Positions 43,053-52,033 are shown, counted from the stretch's first letter. The stretch is 64,000 bases of DNA from Bacillota bacterium (GCA_023421955.1 JAEZSE010000037.1:106348-170347), one strand, 5' to 3'. Numbers and translations: made by a program. Notes: generated by a model from the sequence alone, not told the origin.

Positions 43053-44267
43053 TTACCGGTTGCCTCCGATTTTCATGGTGGAAAAATCCAGGCCCCGCTC
43101 CCGGTGCCAGTCGATGCTGTATTGGCGCAATGTCGCCCAATCCAGGGCGGACTCGCGCCCGCTGTTCAGGTCACGCACCAGCGCCACGCGGTCGGTGCAG
43201 GAAAAGCACGGGTCGATGGCGGCGATCACAATCGGCACATCGGCCAGGTAGCCGCCCTCCAGCATGTGGGCCACGGCGGCGGCGTTGGCCATCGTGGGAG
43301 CACGGAGCTTGACGCGCTCGGGCTTGTCGGTGCCGTTGGAGCGCACATAGTGCACATCCTCGCCCCGGGGAGCCTCATAGCGGCTGATCGCTTCGCCGGC
43401 GGGCACCTTGCGTGGGAACTTGGCAACCACGGGCCCGTCGGGGATGTTGTCCAGCACATGCCTGATGATCTTGTAGCTTTCGAGCAGCTCCTTGATGCGC
43501 ACCACCGCCCGGCCAAACACATCAGCATGGTCGTCGGTGATCACCTGGAAGGGCATCTCGGCATAGGCGGCATAGGGGTCGTCACGGCGCACATCGCGAT
43601 CCACCATGGCGGCACGGGCCACCGGACCGGCAGCACCGAGGCGCAGGGCGTCCTCGTGGGAAAGCTTGCCCACACCGGCCATGCGCAGGTGCAGCGTTTT
43701 TTCGTTGACAGCCAGGTCCAGGTAGTATTTGGTGCGTTCCTCCACCTGATCGATGGCCTTGCGCACCTGGTCAAGCTGATCGGCATCGAAATCGCGGCGC
43801 ACGCCGCCATAAGTGTTGATGCCGTAGTTCACGCGGTTGCCGGTGAGCAGCGCGCACAGATCCAGCACCAGCTCACGGTCACGCCAGGTGTACATAAAGA
43901 GCGTGTCAAACCCCAATTCGTGGCCGGCCACGCCGAGCCACAGCATGTGGCTGTGGATGCGCTCCAGCTCGCCCACCAGCACCCGGAGCCAAGCCGCGCG
44001 CACAGGGATCTGCACCTGGGCGATCTCCTCCACGGCCTGGATGAAGGCGGTGGAATGGGAGTGGGAGCAAATGCCGCACACCCGCTCGATCAGGTAAATG
44101 TCCTGCATATAGGTGCGGCCCTCGCAGGCCTTCTCGATGCCGCGGTGGTTATAGCCAAAATTGAGCGCTGCGCCCACGACCTTCTCACCATCCAGCGCCA
44201 GCACAAAATTTTCCGGTTCCTTGAGCGCCGGGTGTTGGGGCCCGACGGGGATTACGACCTTGCCCAT
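43053..44267 (-). CDS. [NiFe] hydrogenase large subunit (group 4, NuoD-like)
   Basis: A 404-residue catalytic subunit. It has the L1 motif RVCGICSHSHSTAF and the C-terminal L2 motif IDPCFSCTDRVAL; these four Cys bind the Ni-Fe cofactor, so this is a hydrogenase and not complex I or a cofactor-less relative. The N-terminal PVGPQHPALKEP and NFGYNHRGIEKACEGRTY resemble NuoD. A short stretch after the second cysteine pair is the region the maturation protease would trim. Reaction: proton reduction or H2 oxidation. Confidence 0.94.
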   Translation of the reverse strand: MGKVVIPVGPQHPALKEPENFVLALDGEKVVGAALNFGYNHRGIEKACEGRTYMQDIYLIERVCGICSHSHSTAFIQAVEEIAQVQIPVRAAWLRVLVGELERIHSHMLWLGVAGHELGFDTLFMYTWRDRELVLDLCALLTGNRVNYGINTYGGVRRDFDADQLDQVRKAIDQVEERTKYYLDLAVNEKTLHLRMAGVGKLSHEDALRLGAAGPVARAAMVDRDVRRDDPYAAYAEMPFQVITDDHADVFGRAVVRIKELLESYKIIRHVLDNIPDGPVVAKFPRKVPAGEAISRYEAPRGEDVHYVRSNGTDKPERVKLRAPTMANAAAVAHMLEGGYLADVPIVIAAIDPCFSCTDRVALVRDLNSGRESALDWATLRQYSIDWHRERGLDFSTMKIGGNR

Positions 44268-44271
44268 GTGT

Positions 44272-44745
44272 TCAGCTCCCTTCCCCTGGCTGCGCCGGGG
44301 CTTGCTTTTTCCAGTCCTTGCGCAGCGGGTATTGCCCCTCCGGCCAATCGTCCGGCAGGGGGTATTTGATATCGCCGGGGATGCCCGTGATGGTCACGCC
44401 CAGCAGGTTGTGGATTTCCAGCTCATACATTGTGGCGCCTTGGAAAAGCCCCGTCACTGTGGCAAACACCGGATCATCCTTGGGCGCGAAGGCTTTCAGG
44501 TTCATCATGATGCCGCCGCGGGCCAGGTGATAGATGATCTCCCAGTTGTCGCCGGAATCAAGCCCGGTCATCGTGCAAAGCGACTGGAAGCCCTGCTCGT
44601 CTTTCAAAAAGGCGATCACCTCCAGCACCCTGTCGCGGGGGGCTTCGCCGAAGAGGCGGCGCTCCCGCGTGACCTGGCACTTGCCCTCCATGAAACCAAA
44701 GCGATCCACCAGCGCCTGGCGGATGGCCTCTTCCTGCTCATGCAT
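44272..44745 (-). CDS. Hydrogenase subunit NuoC-like
   Basis: A 157-residue hydrophilic subunit corresponding to the 30-kDa complex I subunit: EQEEAIRQALVDRFGFME, FLKDEQGFQSLCTMTGLDSGDNWEIIYHL, then PVFATVTGLFQGATMYELEIHNLLGV and GIPGDIKYPLPDDWPEGQYPLRKD. It binds the large subunit and has no cofactor. ATG 44745 is preferred over GTG 44757, which sits too near GAGGAAG. It overlaps the NuoB-like gene. Confidence 0.88.
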   Translation of the reverse strand: MHEQEEAIRQALVDRFGFMEGKCQVTRERRLFGEAPRDRVLEVIAFLKDEQGFQSLCTMTGLDSGDNWEIIYHLARGGIMMNLKAFAPKDDPVFATVTGLFQGATMYELEIHNLLGVTITGIPGDIKYPLPDDWPEGQYPLRKDWKKQAPAQPGEGS

Positions 44746-45238
44746 TGTTTTCGTCACCTTCCTCAGGGGTTTCCTGCGGGATTTCCGGTTTGACCGCCTG
44801 GCTTTCCTTGTTTTCCAGCGAGGAGAGCAGCTTCACCACACCGTCGATGATGGCCTCCGGTGTGGCCGGGCAGCCGGGGATATAGGCCGACACGGGGATG
44901 GCCGCGTCAATGCCGCCCTCCACACCGTAGCAACCCTCAAAAACGCCGCCAGAGCAGGAGCAGGTGCCCACAGCCACCACAAACTTGGGCTCGGCCATCT
45001 GCTCCCAGATGCGCTTCAAACGGTCGCGGGTCTGCATGGTGACCGGCCCGGAGCAAACCAGCACGTCGGCGTGGCGGGGCGTGCCCTTCTGCTGCACGCC
45101 AAACCGCTCCAGGTCAAACCGGGGAGCCAGAGCAGCCAGGATCTCAATGTCGCAGGCGTTGCAGGCGCCGGTGTTGAAGTGGATGATCCACGGCGACTTC
45201 ATCCTGGCCCAGGTGATCATCTTGTCAATCACGGACAT
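44738..45238 (-). CDS. Hydrogenase small subunit (NuoB-like)
   Basis: A 166-residue protein binding the proximal [4Fe-4S] cluster. Cysteine ligands are in NTGACNACDIEI, VAVGTCSCSGGVFEG and YIPGCPATPEAII, the NuoB/EchC pattern. A ~25-residue charged tail ends the protein. ATG 45238 has AGGAG eight bases upstream; ATG 45244 is only two bases away from it. It overlaps the NuoA-like gene by 14 bases. Confidence 0.9.
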   Translation of the reverse strand: MSVIDKMITWARMKSPWIIHFNTGACNACDIEILAALAPRFDLERFGVQQKGTPRHADVLVCSGPVTMQTRDRLKRIWEQMAEPKFVVAVGTCSCSGGVFEGCYGVEGGIDAAIPVSAYIPGCPATPEAIIDGVVKLLSSLENKESQAVKPEIPQETPEEGDENNA

Positions 45239-45569
45239 CTTCATCACTCCTGAACAACACTTTAAGCGCCAGCGCCGCCACGGCGATGAACACCACCGCC
45301 GCGAACCAATGGCCCGCCGGAGCGGTGGCAATGATCAGCGCCGCCACGTGCATGATGGTGAAGAAGAACGCCACCGGGAAAAACTCCTCGTAATCCGGCT
45401 GGATCTTGTTCACATCCACATTCTGACCGCAGGCGTAGGCCCTCTCCTTGCCGGCATAAGGTGTGCCCTTTGCGGCAAACCGGGAAGACAGCCAGGAGAA
45501 CCCTCCTGCCAGCCCCAGCATGATCAGAAAGGCCACCGGCGGGGCCAACACAAACAGCAAACTCATCAT
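45225..45569 (-). CDS. Hydrogenase subunit NuoA-like
   Basis: A 114-residue protein with three helices (VLAPPVAFLIMLGLAGGFSW; FFPVAFFFTIMHVAALIIA; AAVVFIAVAALALKVLF). Between helix 1 and 2 is a loop with ERAYACGQNV, equivalent to the NuoA Y-E-C-G segment, then YEEFFPVAFFF. NuoA homologs are diagnostic of complex I and unusual next to a true NiFe large subunit. The family assignment rests on this loop and its position. Confidence 0.7.
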   Translation of the reverse strand: MMSLLFVLAPPVAFLIMLGLAGGFSWLSSRFAAKGTPYAGKERAYACGQNVDVNKIQPDYEEFFPVAFFFTIMHVAALIIATAPAGHWFAAVVFIAVAALALKVLFRSDEDVRD

Positions 45570-45884
45570 TTCACTCCTATCTTATGCGCCAGGCGCGTGG
45601 TTGTCGGTGATCGGGGGCACAAACCCTCATTTTTGCCCTCTGGAACCCTCTCCCCCTGCCCCTCCCCCTTCAAGTGGGAGGGGAGATTCGTTAACTCCCT
45701 CCGCCGCTTGCGGGCGGCACCTCCCTCAAGAGGGAGGTGAGGAACCGGGTCCCCTGCTTTACCCCCTTCTTGAGGGGGGATGGCCCCGCAGGGCCAGGGG
45801 GGAGTTTGCGGGCCGGGGTGGAGCCCGGCCACTACTGGGCCTTATATCCCGGGCAAGTATGGAACCCCGCCCCAGCCAAGATCC
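45570..45884. repeat. Composite repeat block inside the hydrogenase operon (R2-R6-R3-R1)
   Basis: No gene is present. In order: R2 hairpin CCCTCTCCCCC ... CCCCTCCC / GGGAGGGG (45645-45683); R6 ACTCCCTCCGCC ... CCTCCCTC-AA-GAGGGAGG (45692-45738); R3 CCCCCTTCTTGAGGGGGG then GGCCCCGCAGGGCC (45763-45805); and R1 short GGGCCGGGGTGGAGCCCGGCC followed by ACTAC (45810-45836). The block separates nuoK- from nuoA-like genes. Confidence 0.8.
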
Positions 45885-46187
45885 CTATTCCCTCAAATTC
45901 GTCAGGTTCCTCGTGTCCACCGACCCATTGTGCTGATACACACCAATGACAATGCCGGCAGCGATGGCTGTCACGATCACCTCGATCACAATGAGCATGA
46001 TCGCGAAGGTCTGCGCCTCAGCCATGCGGCCCATGATGGCACCGGCCAGGATGATCAGCAAGGTAACGGCTTTGGTGAGCACCTCCAGCGAGATGACCAC
46101 GCGAATGAGGTTTCGGGTGGTGACCAGGCTATAGATGCCGGCGGCAAACACCATCGCAATGCCCATGATAAACAGCGTGAGCAGCAT
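45885..46187 (-). CDS. Hydrogenase subunit NuoK-like (MnhC-like)
   Basis: A 100-residue protein with three helices. NLIRVVISLEVLTKAVTLLII carries the conserved glutamate of NuoK/MrpC in helix 2, and AIMLIVIEVIVTAIAAGIVIGVYQ has a second glutamate in helix 3. These are proton-path residues in complex I. ATG 46187 overlaps the NuoJ-like stop by four bases. Confidence 0.85.
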   Translation of the reverse strand: MLLTLFIMGIAMVFAAGIYSLVTTRNLIRVVISLEVLTKAVTLLIILAGAIMGRMAEAQTFAIMLIVIEVIVTAIAAGIVIGVYQHNGSVDTRNLTNLRE

Positions 46188-46693
46188 CAGCGCTTCACCG
46201 CCTTTCCTTTGAATAGCACGACCACACCGAACACACCGGCCAGCACGATCAGAATCGCGCCCAGGATGTCCAGCTGCCGGCTGCTCCACAGCGCCTCGCG
46301 GGCAGCCGTGTTATCCGCAGGCATAGTGGCCAGCACCAGCGGCAGGTTCGGGAACAATATCCACACCAGTGTGCCCAACACGCCAAGAGCCGCCGGCAGC
46401 CACAGCGTCTTGCGCATGCGCTTGTAGCTGGCCTCGGTTTCCTCCTGGCTGGAGAGATTCTTTGTGAGGCTGATCGTGCTCACAAACACAGCCGTGATCA
46501 GGCCCGCGCAAACCGAGAGCTCCAGCACGGCGGCCAGAGTGGCCCCCATCAGATAAAGGATCACCGTGAGCACCGCCGACGTGACGGCCAGCGCAATGGC
46601 GGATTTGATCAGGCTGCGTATCATCACCGTGCATGCAGTTGAGACCACCAGGCCCAAAAGCAGCAACCCGTAAACCAGCGTGTTGGATTCCAA
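46187..46693 (-). CDS. Hydrogenase subunit NuoJ-like
   Basis: A 168-residue membrane protein with five helices. SAIALAVTSAVLTVILYLMGATLAAVLELSVCAGL is the NuoJ region that packs beside NuoK and carries a conserved Glu. The start is TTG at 46693, with GGGGGAAGAG at good spacing. It overlaps the NuoK-like gene. Confidence 0.8.
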   Translation of the reverse strand: MESNTLVYGLLLLGLVVSTACTVMIRSLIKSAIALAVTSAVLTVILYLMGATLAAVLELSVCAGLITAVFVSTISLTKNLSSQEETEASYKRMRKTLWLPAALGVLGTLVWILFPNLPLVLATMPADNTAAREALWSSRQLDILGAILIVLAGVFGVVVLFKGKAVKR

Positions 46694-46725
46694 AGCTCTT
46701 CCCCCTCGGGTTTTGTTCTCAGGCG

Positions 46726-48135
46726 CTAAAACAACTTCATGGACTGGAACCAGCCCAGCAGGAAGGGCATCGCAATGCCAGCCGCCACGGTGATCCCGGC
46801 CAGGATGAGGGCCGGCACCGTGTAGTGTGCCCCGCCCTCGCGGATATTCTCAAGGCCTTCCCGCAGTTTGCCGAAAAACACCTTGCGCTGCAGGATCAGG
46901 AAGTAGCCCAGCGTGATCACGCTGGCCAGCAGCGCCACAGCGCCGAATGCCACCTGCCCGGCCTGCATGAGCGCGATGATGATGAACAGCTTGCTCCAGA
47001 AGCCGGAGAGCGGCGGCACACCAGCCGTGGAGAGGAACCCCACCACAGAGGTGCCGCCGGTGATTTTCATGTTGTTGGCCAGGCCGCCCAATTGGTCCAT
47101 GTCGCGGGTGCCGGTCTGGGCCTCCACGGTGGCGGCATTCACAAACAGTAGCGACTTGAACACGGCGTGGTTGAAGAAGTGCAGCAATGCGCCAAACAGC
47201 GCAAGCGGCGTGCCCAACCCGGCACCCAGGATGATATAGCCCACCTGGCTCACACTGGACCAGGCCAGCATGCGCTTCATATCTTTCTGGCCGATGGCAG
47301 CCAGCGCGCCCACCACGATGCTCACGGCGCCCAGCACCATAAAGGGCATCCCCAGGCCGCTGCCGCCGAACACATCCTTCATCAAGCGCAGGATCAGATA
47401 GACACCGCCGGCCTTGGTCACAATGCCGGCCAGCAGCACGGAGACCGCAGGCGGGGCGGAAGTGTAGGCCCCCGGCACCCAGCCGTGGAACGGCACAAGG
47501 CCCGCCTTGACCGCAAAGCCCGAGGCCAGCAGGATCACGGCGGCCTTCATCGCCAGGCTCGCAGCACCGGCGTGGCCAGAGAAATACTGCGCAAGCGAGT
47601 CGTAATCAAGTTTGCCGAGCGTGAGATAAATGAGAGCCATGGCGGTGAGCATCAGGATCGTGGCCACCGCCGAGAGCACCAGGTATTGGAACGCGCCCTC
47701 AAATCCATCCCGCTCCTTCTTCATGGAGATCAGGATGAAGCTGGACACTGCAGTGAGCTCCAGGAAAATGTAGGCGCTGAACAGGTCGCGCACCAGCACG
47801 ATACCGCTCATGCCCATCACGGCCATCAGCGTGAGGTTGGCGAAATTGAGGCTGTCGCGGCCATTGTTGAGCACCACTGCCACAAACGCCACCAGCGCAA
47901 TCGTGAAGAGCGCCGCCGAACCCATGAAGTCCACAGCCATTGTGTAGCCAAAGGGCAGGTCCACTTTGCCGATCAAAGACTGCCACAGCGGCAACGACGG
48001 CATGAGCGCCAGCGCCATCAGAACAAGGCAGATCACGCCGCTGATCCAGGGCGCGGCCTTTTCACCGTGCTTGCGGCTCAACAGGTTTTGCAGTATGACG
48101 CCCGCCAGGGGGATCAGGAGAAAGAATGCTGGCAT
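46726..48135 (-). CDS. Antiporter-like hydrogenase subunit (NuoN/MrpD type)
   Basis: A 469-residue protein with about 14 helices. FSAYIFLELTAVSSFILISMKKE holds the conserved TM5 Glu, SGFAVKAGLVPFHGWVPGAYTSAP the TM7 Lys/His and SVSQVGYIILGAGLG the TM8 core. It translocates protons or sodium ions. ATG 48135 is chosen because GAGGAAG precedes it. Confidence 0.9.
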   Translation of the reverse strand: MPAFFLLIPLAGVILQNLLSRKHGEKAAPWISGVICLVLMALALMPSLPLWQSLIGKVDLPFGYTMAVDFMGSAALFTIALVAFVAVVLNNGRDSLNFANLTLMAVMGMSGIVLVRDLFSAYIFLELTAVSSFILISMKKERDGFEGAFQYLVLSAVATILMLTAMALIYLTLGKLDYDSLAQYFSGHAGAASLAMKAAVILLASGFAVKAGLVPFHGWVPGAYTSAPPAVSVLLAGIVTKAGGVYLILRLMKDVFGGSGLGMPFMVLGAVSIVVGALAAIGQKDMKRMLAWSSVSQVGYIILGAGLGTPLALFGALLHFFNHAVFKSLLFVNAATVEAQTGTRDMDQLGGLANNMKITGGTSVVGFLSTAGVPPLSGFWSKLFIIIALMQAGQVAFGAVALLASVITLGYFLILQRKVFFGKLREGLENIREGGAHYTVPALILAGITVAAGIAMPFLLGWFQSMKLF

Positions 48136-48334
48136 TGTGCTTCCTCGCAAATAAATTCACTCATCATGATCAAACCAAACTCTCTACCCCCTTTGTCGGC
48201 GCAGAGCGCCGATTCAAGGGGGGATGGCCCCACAGGGCCAGGGGGGATTTCTTATGGGCTTCTGCTGCCCATAGAACCCTCTCCCCAACCCCTCCCCCTT
48301 CAAGTGGGAGGGGCACAATGGTGGGCTTACCTGA
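48136..48334. repeat. Composite repeat inside the hydrogenase operon (R3-R2)
   Basis: R3 copy CCCCCTTTGTCGGCGCAGAGC ... AAGGGGGG with the inner stem GGCCC-CACA-GGGCC (48189-48250), then R2 CCCTCTCCCCAACCCCTCCC / GGGAGGGG (48275-48313). Only repeats, no gene, between two subunit genes. Confidence 0.8.
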
Positions 48335-50173
48335 CTAGAAGATTGTGAAAAACAACACCGCCATCACCACAGCCCCGCCCAGCACCCACAGCAGATACAT
48401 CCAGTGCGCGCCGTTGTGGGGCTTGCGGATGAGCCAGGAAAGGCCATTAGCCACCCAGGCAAAGCCATGGTTGAACACCCAGTCGATGGCCCGGTCGATG
48501 GCGAAAAGAACCTTGGAGAAGCCGTTCACCAGTTTCATGCCCAGCTCGTAGGGATCAAACCAACGCTTCTCGGCGGCGTCATAGATCTGCTTGAGACCGG
48601 GGGCGTAATGAATGTGGTCCACCGCGCCCAGGCCCTTGCCTGTTTTTTTGACACCGTAGAGGTGGTTGGCCACGGCGGCGGCCAGCACCACCAGGGAGAT
48701 GATCACAAGTGTCCATGTGTGCGGCAGGCCGGCGAAGGTCTCGCCCTCCAGACGAGCGCCCAGCACAGGCTGTATCAGGCGCTCGAGCGGCAGCGCGTTC
48801 CACACGCCGAAGAGCGTGCAGAGCGCAGCCAGCACGATCATCGGCACCAGCATGGGCAACGGTGCTTCCTTGACATCCTTGACCGCCTCGCCGGGCTTTC
48901 CGAAGTAGGCCGCATGGCCCAGCTTCAAGAAGGACGCAGCGGTGAGAAATGCGCCCAGCGCGGCACCGGCATAGAAGATCCAGCCGCTTTCGAGCGCTCC
49001 GTCAAAGATGAGCTCCTTGGAGAAAAAGCCGTTGAACGGGGGCACGCCGGAGATGGCCGCCGCCGTCACGAGGAAACAGGCGAAGGTCACAGGCATTTTA
49101 CGCCCGAGACCGCCCAGCTTTTTAAGGTCTGTGGTGCCGGTCTGCTTTTCCACTGAACCGGCGGTGAGGAAGAGGCCGGACTTATACATCGCGTGGTTGA
49201 TCATGTGGAACAGGCCTCCCACGATGCCCACCGGCAGCGCCGTGCCGATGCCCAGGATCATGTAGCCCACCTGGCTGATGGCATGGTAGGAAAGCAGGCG
49301 CTTGTAGTCTTTCTGGATGAGCGCCATCATCACGGCCAGCAGGATCGTGGCCACGCCGATGGTCATCATCACGGTGCTCATCACGGTGCCGTGCTCAAAT
49401 TGGAACAGGTCCATGCTCACACGCACCAGCAGATAAATGCCCAGCAGCTTTTCCAGCGCCGCCGGCAGAAAGGCCATGAAGGGCGTGGGCGCGTCATCCG
49501 CCGCGTCGGGGATCCAGCTGTGAAACGGCATGGAGCCGGCCTTGGCGATTGCGCCGATCATCATCAGTATGAATGCCGCCGCTCCAAGGCCTTCCACCGG
49601 CAGGCCGCTGATTTTATCCATCGTGAGCGTGCCGGACAGGTGGGCCGTCATGCCGATGCCCAGCATCATGCACAGGTCGGCCGTGCCATTCAGAACCAGC
49701 GCCTTCATGGCGGTTTTGGAAGCTTTTATGCCGCCGGTCAGGATCATCGCAAACAGCATGCCCAGCAAGCCTTCCCAGAAGAACAAAAGCACGATGAGGT
49801 TGTTGGCCAGCACAGCGCCGTTTACAAAGGCCAGCGTGAGCAGCAAAAACGCCCAGAACATGCGCGGGTAAGGCTTACCCTTCATGAAGGAAGAGGCATA
49901 GAGCGCGATCAGCAGCCCGAAACCGTTGACGGCCAGGCCGATGAAGGCGCTGAAGTGGTATAACCGGAAATTGAGCTCGATGCCGTTGCCGCCCCAGGGC
50001 AGCACGAACGAGAGTTCGCGGCCTATCAGCGCGATGGAGAGAGCCAGGTTTGCCGCCGTGGCGATCAGTGCGAAGGTGACCTTCACCCATTTATCTGTTT
50101 TTGGCAGCAAGAACACGCAAAGCGCAGCCGCCATTGGGATCAGCACCGGAAACAATAATATCGCGCCGTTCAT
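48335..50173 (-). CDS. Antiporter-like hydrogenase subunit (NuoL type)
   Basis: A 612-residue protein, the length of NuoL in complex I. FWEGLLGMLFAMILTGG holds the TM5 Glu, AKAGSMPFHSWIPDAADDAPTPFMAFLPAALEKLLGIYLLVR the TM7-8 Lys region, and HAISQVGYMILGIGTALP the TM8 His. The long C-terminal region (residues ~470-612) ends in helices and could include the lateral amphipathic helix of NuoL. Its ATG overlaps the preceding NuoM-like stop (ATGA). Confidence 0.92.
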   Translation of the reverse strand: MNGAILLFPVLIPMAAALCVFLLPKTDKWVKVTFALIATAANLALSIALIGRELSFVLPWGGNGIELNFRLYHFSAFIGLAVNGFGLLIALYASSFMKGKPYPRMFWAFLLLTLAFVNGAVLANNLIVLLFFWEGLLGMLFAMILTGGIKASKTAMKALVLNGTADLCMMLGIGMTAHLSGTLTMDKISGLPVEGLGAAAFILMMIGAIAKAGSMPFHSWIPDAADDAPTPFMAFLPAALEKLLGIYLLVRVSMDLFQFEHGTVMSTVMMTIGVATILLAVMMALIQKDYKRLLSYHAISQVGYMILGIGTALPVGIVGGLFHMINHAMYKSGLFLTAGSVEKQTGTTDLKKLGGLGRKMPVTFACFLVTAAAISGVPPFNGFFSKELIFDGALESGWIFYAGAALGAFLTAASFLKLGHAAYFGKPGEAVKDVKEAPLPMLVPMIVLAALCTLFGVWNALPLERLIQPVLGARLEGETFAGLPHTWTLVIISLVVLAAAVANHLYGVKKTGKGLGAVDHIHYAPGLKQIYDAAEKRWFDPYELGMKLVNGFSKVLFAIDRAIDWVFNHGFAWVANGLSWLIRKPHNGAHWMYLLWVLGGAVVMAVLFFTIF

Positions 50174-51606
50174 TTCAACATCACCGCCATCCCGTCAACA
50201 ATCTGCGAGGCGAAGTTGGATGGGAAGACAATGAGTATCCCACCGAGAATGGACAGGGCGGCCAACGCCACCACGGAGGCGACCATTGTGCGGGAGCCTT
50301 CCCGCGGCATCTCATGATCCCCTTTATACTCTCCCATAAACACCAGCACAAACGCACGCAGCAGATAGATCACCGTGAGCACCGCACCCAGGATAAACAC
50401 AGCTGCCATCCAAGGCTGCCCGGCCTCCACCGCACCATTGATCACCATATACTTGGCAAAGAAGCCGCCAAGCGGCGGGATGCCCATCACTGAAAACGCG
50501 CACACGGCAAAGGCCGCCGCCGTGACCGGCATGGTCTTGATCAGCCCGCCCAGCTTGCGGATGTCCTTGGTGTGCGTCTTCTGCTCCACGATGCCGGCGC
50601 AGAGGAACAAGCCGCCCTTGGCCAGGCTGTGCATCAGGATATACAGCAGACCGCCGGCGGCACCCATCGCACTGCCGGTGGCCAGGCCCAGCAGGATGAA
50701 TGCCAGCTGGCTCACCGTGGAATAAGCGATGATGCGCTTGATGTCTGTTTCCACAATGGCAGCACCGGCGGAAACCAGGGCGCTCACTGCAGCGATCACC
50801 GGCACCACCGTGTGCCACACATCGGGGAGGATAAATGTGTTGAGGAAAAGCCGCGCGAAGGCATACACGCCGATCTTCACCAGCACCGCTGCGTGCAGCA
50901 AGCTTGTCACCGGCGAGGGAGCCACGCCGGCGTCTGGCAGCCAGGTGTGCAGCGGCAGCGTGGCGGATTTGCTCAAGATGCCGCACAGGATCAGAACCAC
51001 GGCCCAGTCGGAGATTGTCTTGCCGCGCAGCGCCGCCAGTTCAAACGTGCCATACTGGTTGTAGACCAGCACGAAGCCCAGCAGCATCACGAGCGCGCCG
51101 GCCACGGTGATCAGCATCGCCTTGTCGGCCCGCAGCACATATTCCTTCTCGCGGAAGAAACCAATGAGCCTCCAGCAGGCCACCGCGGAGATTTCCCAGA
51201 ACAGATATAAGTAGATCAAATTGGTGGAATACACCAGCCCCATCATCGCGCCGATGAACAGCACGACCATCAGGTAGTATTCATTCTGGTGCCCGTAGTG
51301 GCTCACATAGCTCATGGAATAGAGCACGATCACCGCCGCAACGAAAGAGCTTGCCAGCGCCATGAACACAGCCAGACCGTCGGCCATGAGGCCGAAGCTC
51401 AAGCCCAGGGGCAGCTCCAGCCGTAAAGACGCCGGGTTGCCGGAAAGCGCACCGGGCAGCAAGGCGACGGACGCGCCAAAACTGGCCAGCACAAGCAGAA
51501 GCGCCAAGGCATTACGCAACTTGGGGCTTCGCGCACCGACAAGCGGCAGGCACAGTGAACCGACTATGGGAAGCAAGACAGCGCAAAGCAGAAGAACTGA
51601 ACCCAT
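50170..51606 (-). CDS. Antiporter-like hydrogenase subunit (NuoM/MrpD type)
   Basis: A 478-residue protein with ~14 helices and the first gene of the operon. YLYLFWEISAVACWRLIGFFRE provides the TM5 Glu, SKSATLPLHTWLPDAGVAPSPVTSLLHAAVLVKIGVYAF the TM7-8 Lys/His and YSTVSQLAFILLGLATG the TM8 core. With the NuoL- and NuoN-like proteins there are three ion-pump modules, as in complex I. ATG 51606 has GGAGGAG upstream. Confidence 0.9.
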   Translation of the reverse strand: MGSVLLLCAVLLPIVGSLCLPLVGARSPKLRNALALLLVLASFGASVALLPGALSGNPASLRLELPLGLSFGLMADGLAVFMALASSFVAAVIVLYSMSYVSHYGHQNEYYLMVVLFIGAMMGLVYSTNLIYLYLFWEISAVACWRLIGFFREKEYVLRADKAMLITVAGALVMLLGFVLVYNQYGTFELAALRGKTISDWAVVLILCGILSKSATLPLHTWLPDAGVAPSPVTSLLHAAVLVKIGVYAFARLFLNTFILPDVWHTVVPVIAAVSALVSAGAAIVETDIKRIIAYSTVSQLAFILLGLATGSAMGAAGGLLYILMHSLAKGGLFLCAGIVEQKTHTKDIRKLGGLIKTMPVTAAAFAVCAFSVMGIPPLGGFFAKYMVINGAVEAGQPWMAAVFILGAVLTVIYLLRAFVLVFMGEYKGDHEMPREGSRTMVASVVALAALSILGGILIVFPSNFASQIVDGMAVMLK

Positions 51607-52033
51607 CAGCGTCTTTCTCCTCCAGTATGGTTGCCGGATGGCATTTCTGCGCTGCACCGGCCTGGCGGATCCGCTGGGTCGAAGTAGGCGTAGAGTGCAC
51701 AGCACCATTGCTGCGGAAACGGGTGCCCCCGCTTCTAGTCCATTCGGTAAGCGTGATACATTATACAGCTTGATTGAAAATTTGCAACCAGTGTTAATCT
51801 TTTAACATGCGAACCATTAGCAGTGCTATGTTTCTTATTTCAAGAAGAAGGAACCACACTGGCTGGCTTTGAAATCCTTCTGTGACTGGGTGAATGCGCA
51901 ACGGCACGAGAGGATTGTACGGAAACAAAACCGCACGGGAAGGAGTTTTCTGCGCAAAGACGCGTGCAAGCCTTTGTCCGGGGCAACAGGTAACTTATGG
52001 CAGAATTGCATATTGTTTCATGCTTTAGTATAT
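51607..52033. other. Hydrogenase leader and intergenic region
   Basis: No gene supported. The hydrogenase promoter lies at 51760-51787, leaving an untranslated leader of ~145 nt. From 51790 to 52033 an open frame on the plus strand is not convincing. No known riboswitch fold was recognised in the leader. Confidence 0.4.
51760..51787 (-). promoter_or_regulatory. Promoter of the hydrogenase operon
   Basis: Minus strand TTGCAA (51787-51782) and TATAAT (51765-51760) with a 16-base spacer. It is the best promoter upstream of the first gene. Confidence 0.7.

Noticed and set aside
43053..44267. Large subunit considered as a complex I NuoD or cofactor-less Ehr-type protein
   Set aside because: Both CxxC motifs needed for Ni-Fe binding are intact, and a maturation protease gene is present.
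42210..44369. 719-codon open frame on the plus strand
   Set aside because: It is antisense to the hydrogenase NuoC/D/H-like genes, rich in His/Gly/Gln from reversed codons, with no recognisable domain.
45570..45884. Repeat block considered as a CRISPR array
   Set aside because: No equal-length spacers or identical direct repeats; the elements are different palindromes in sequence.
47167..48348. 393-codon open frame on the plus strand
   Set aside because: Antisense shadow of the NuoN-like gene with His/Gln/Arg-rich translation.
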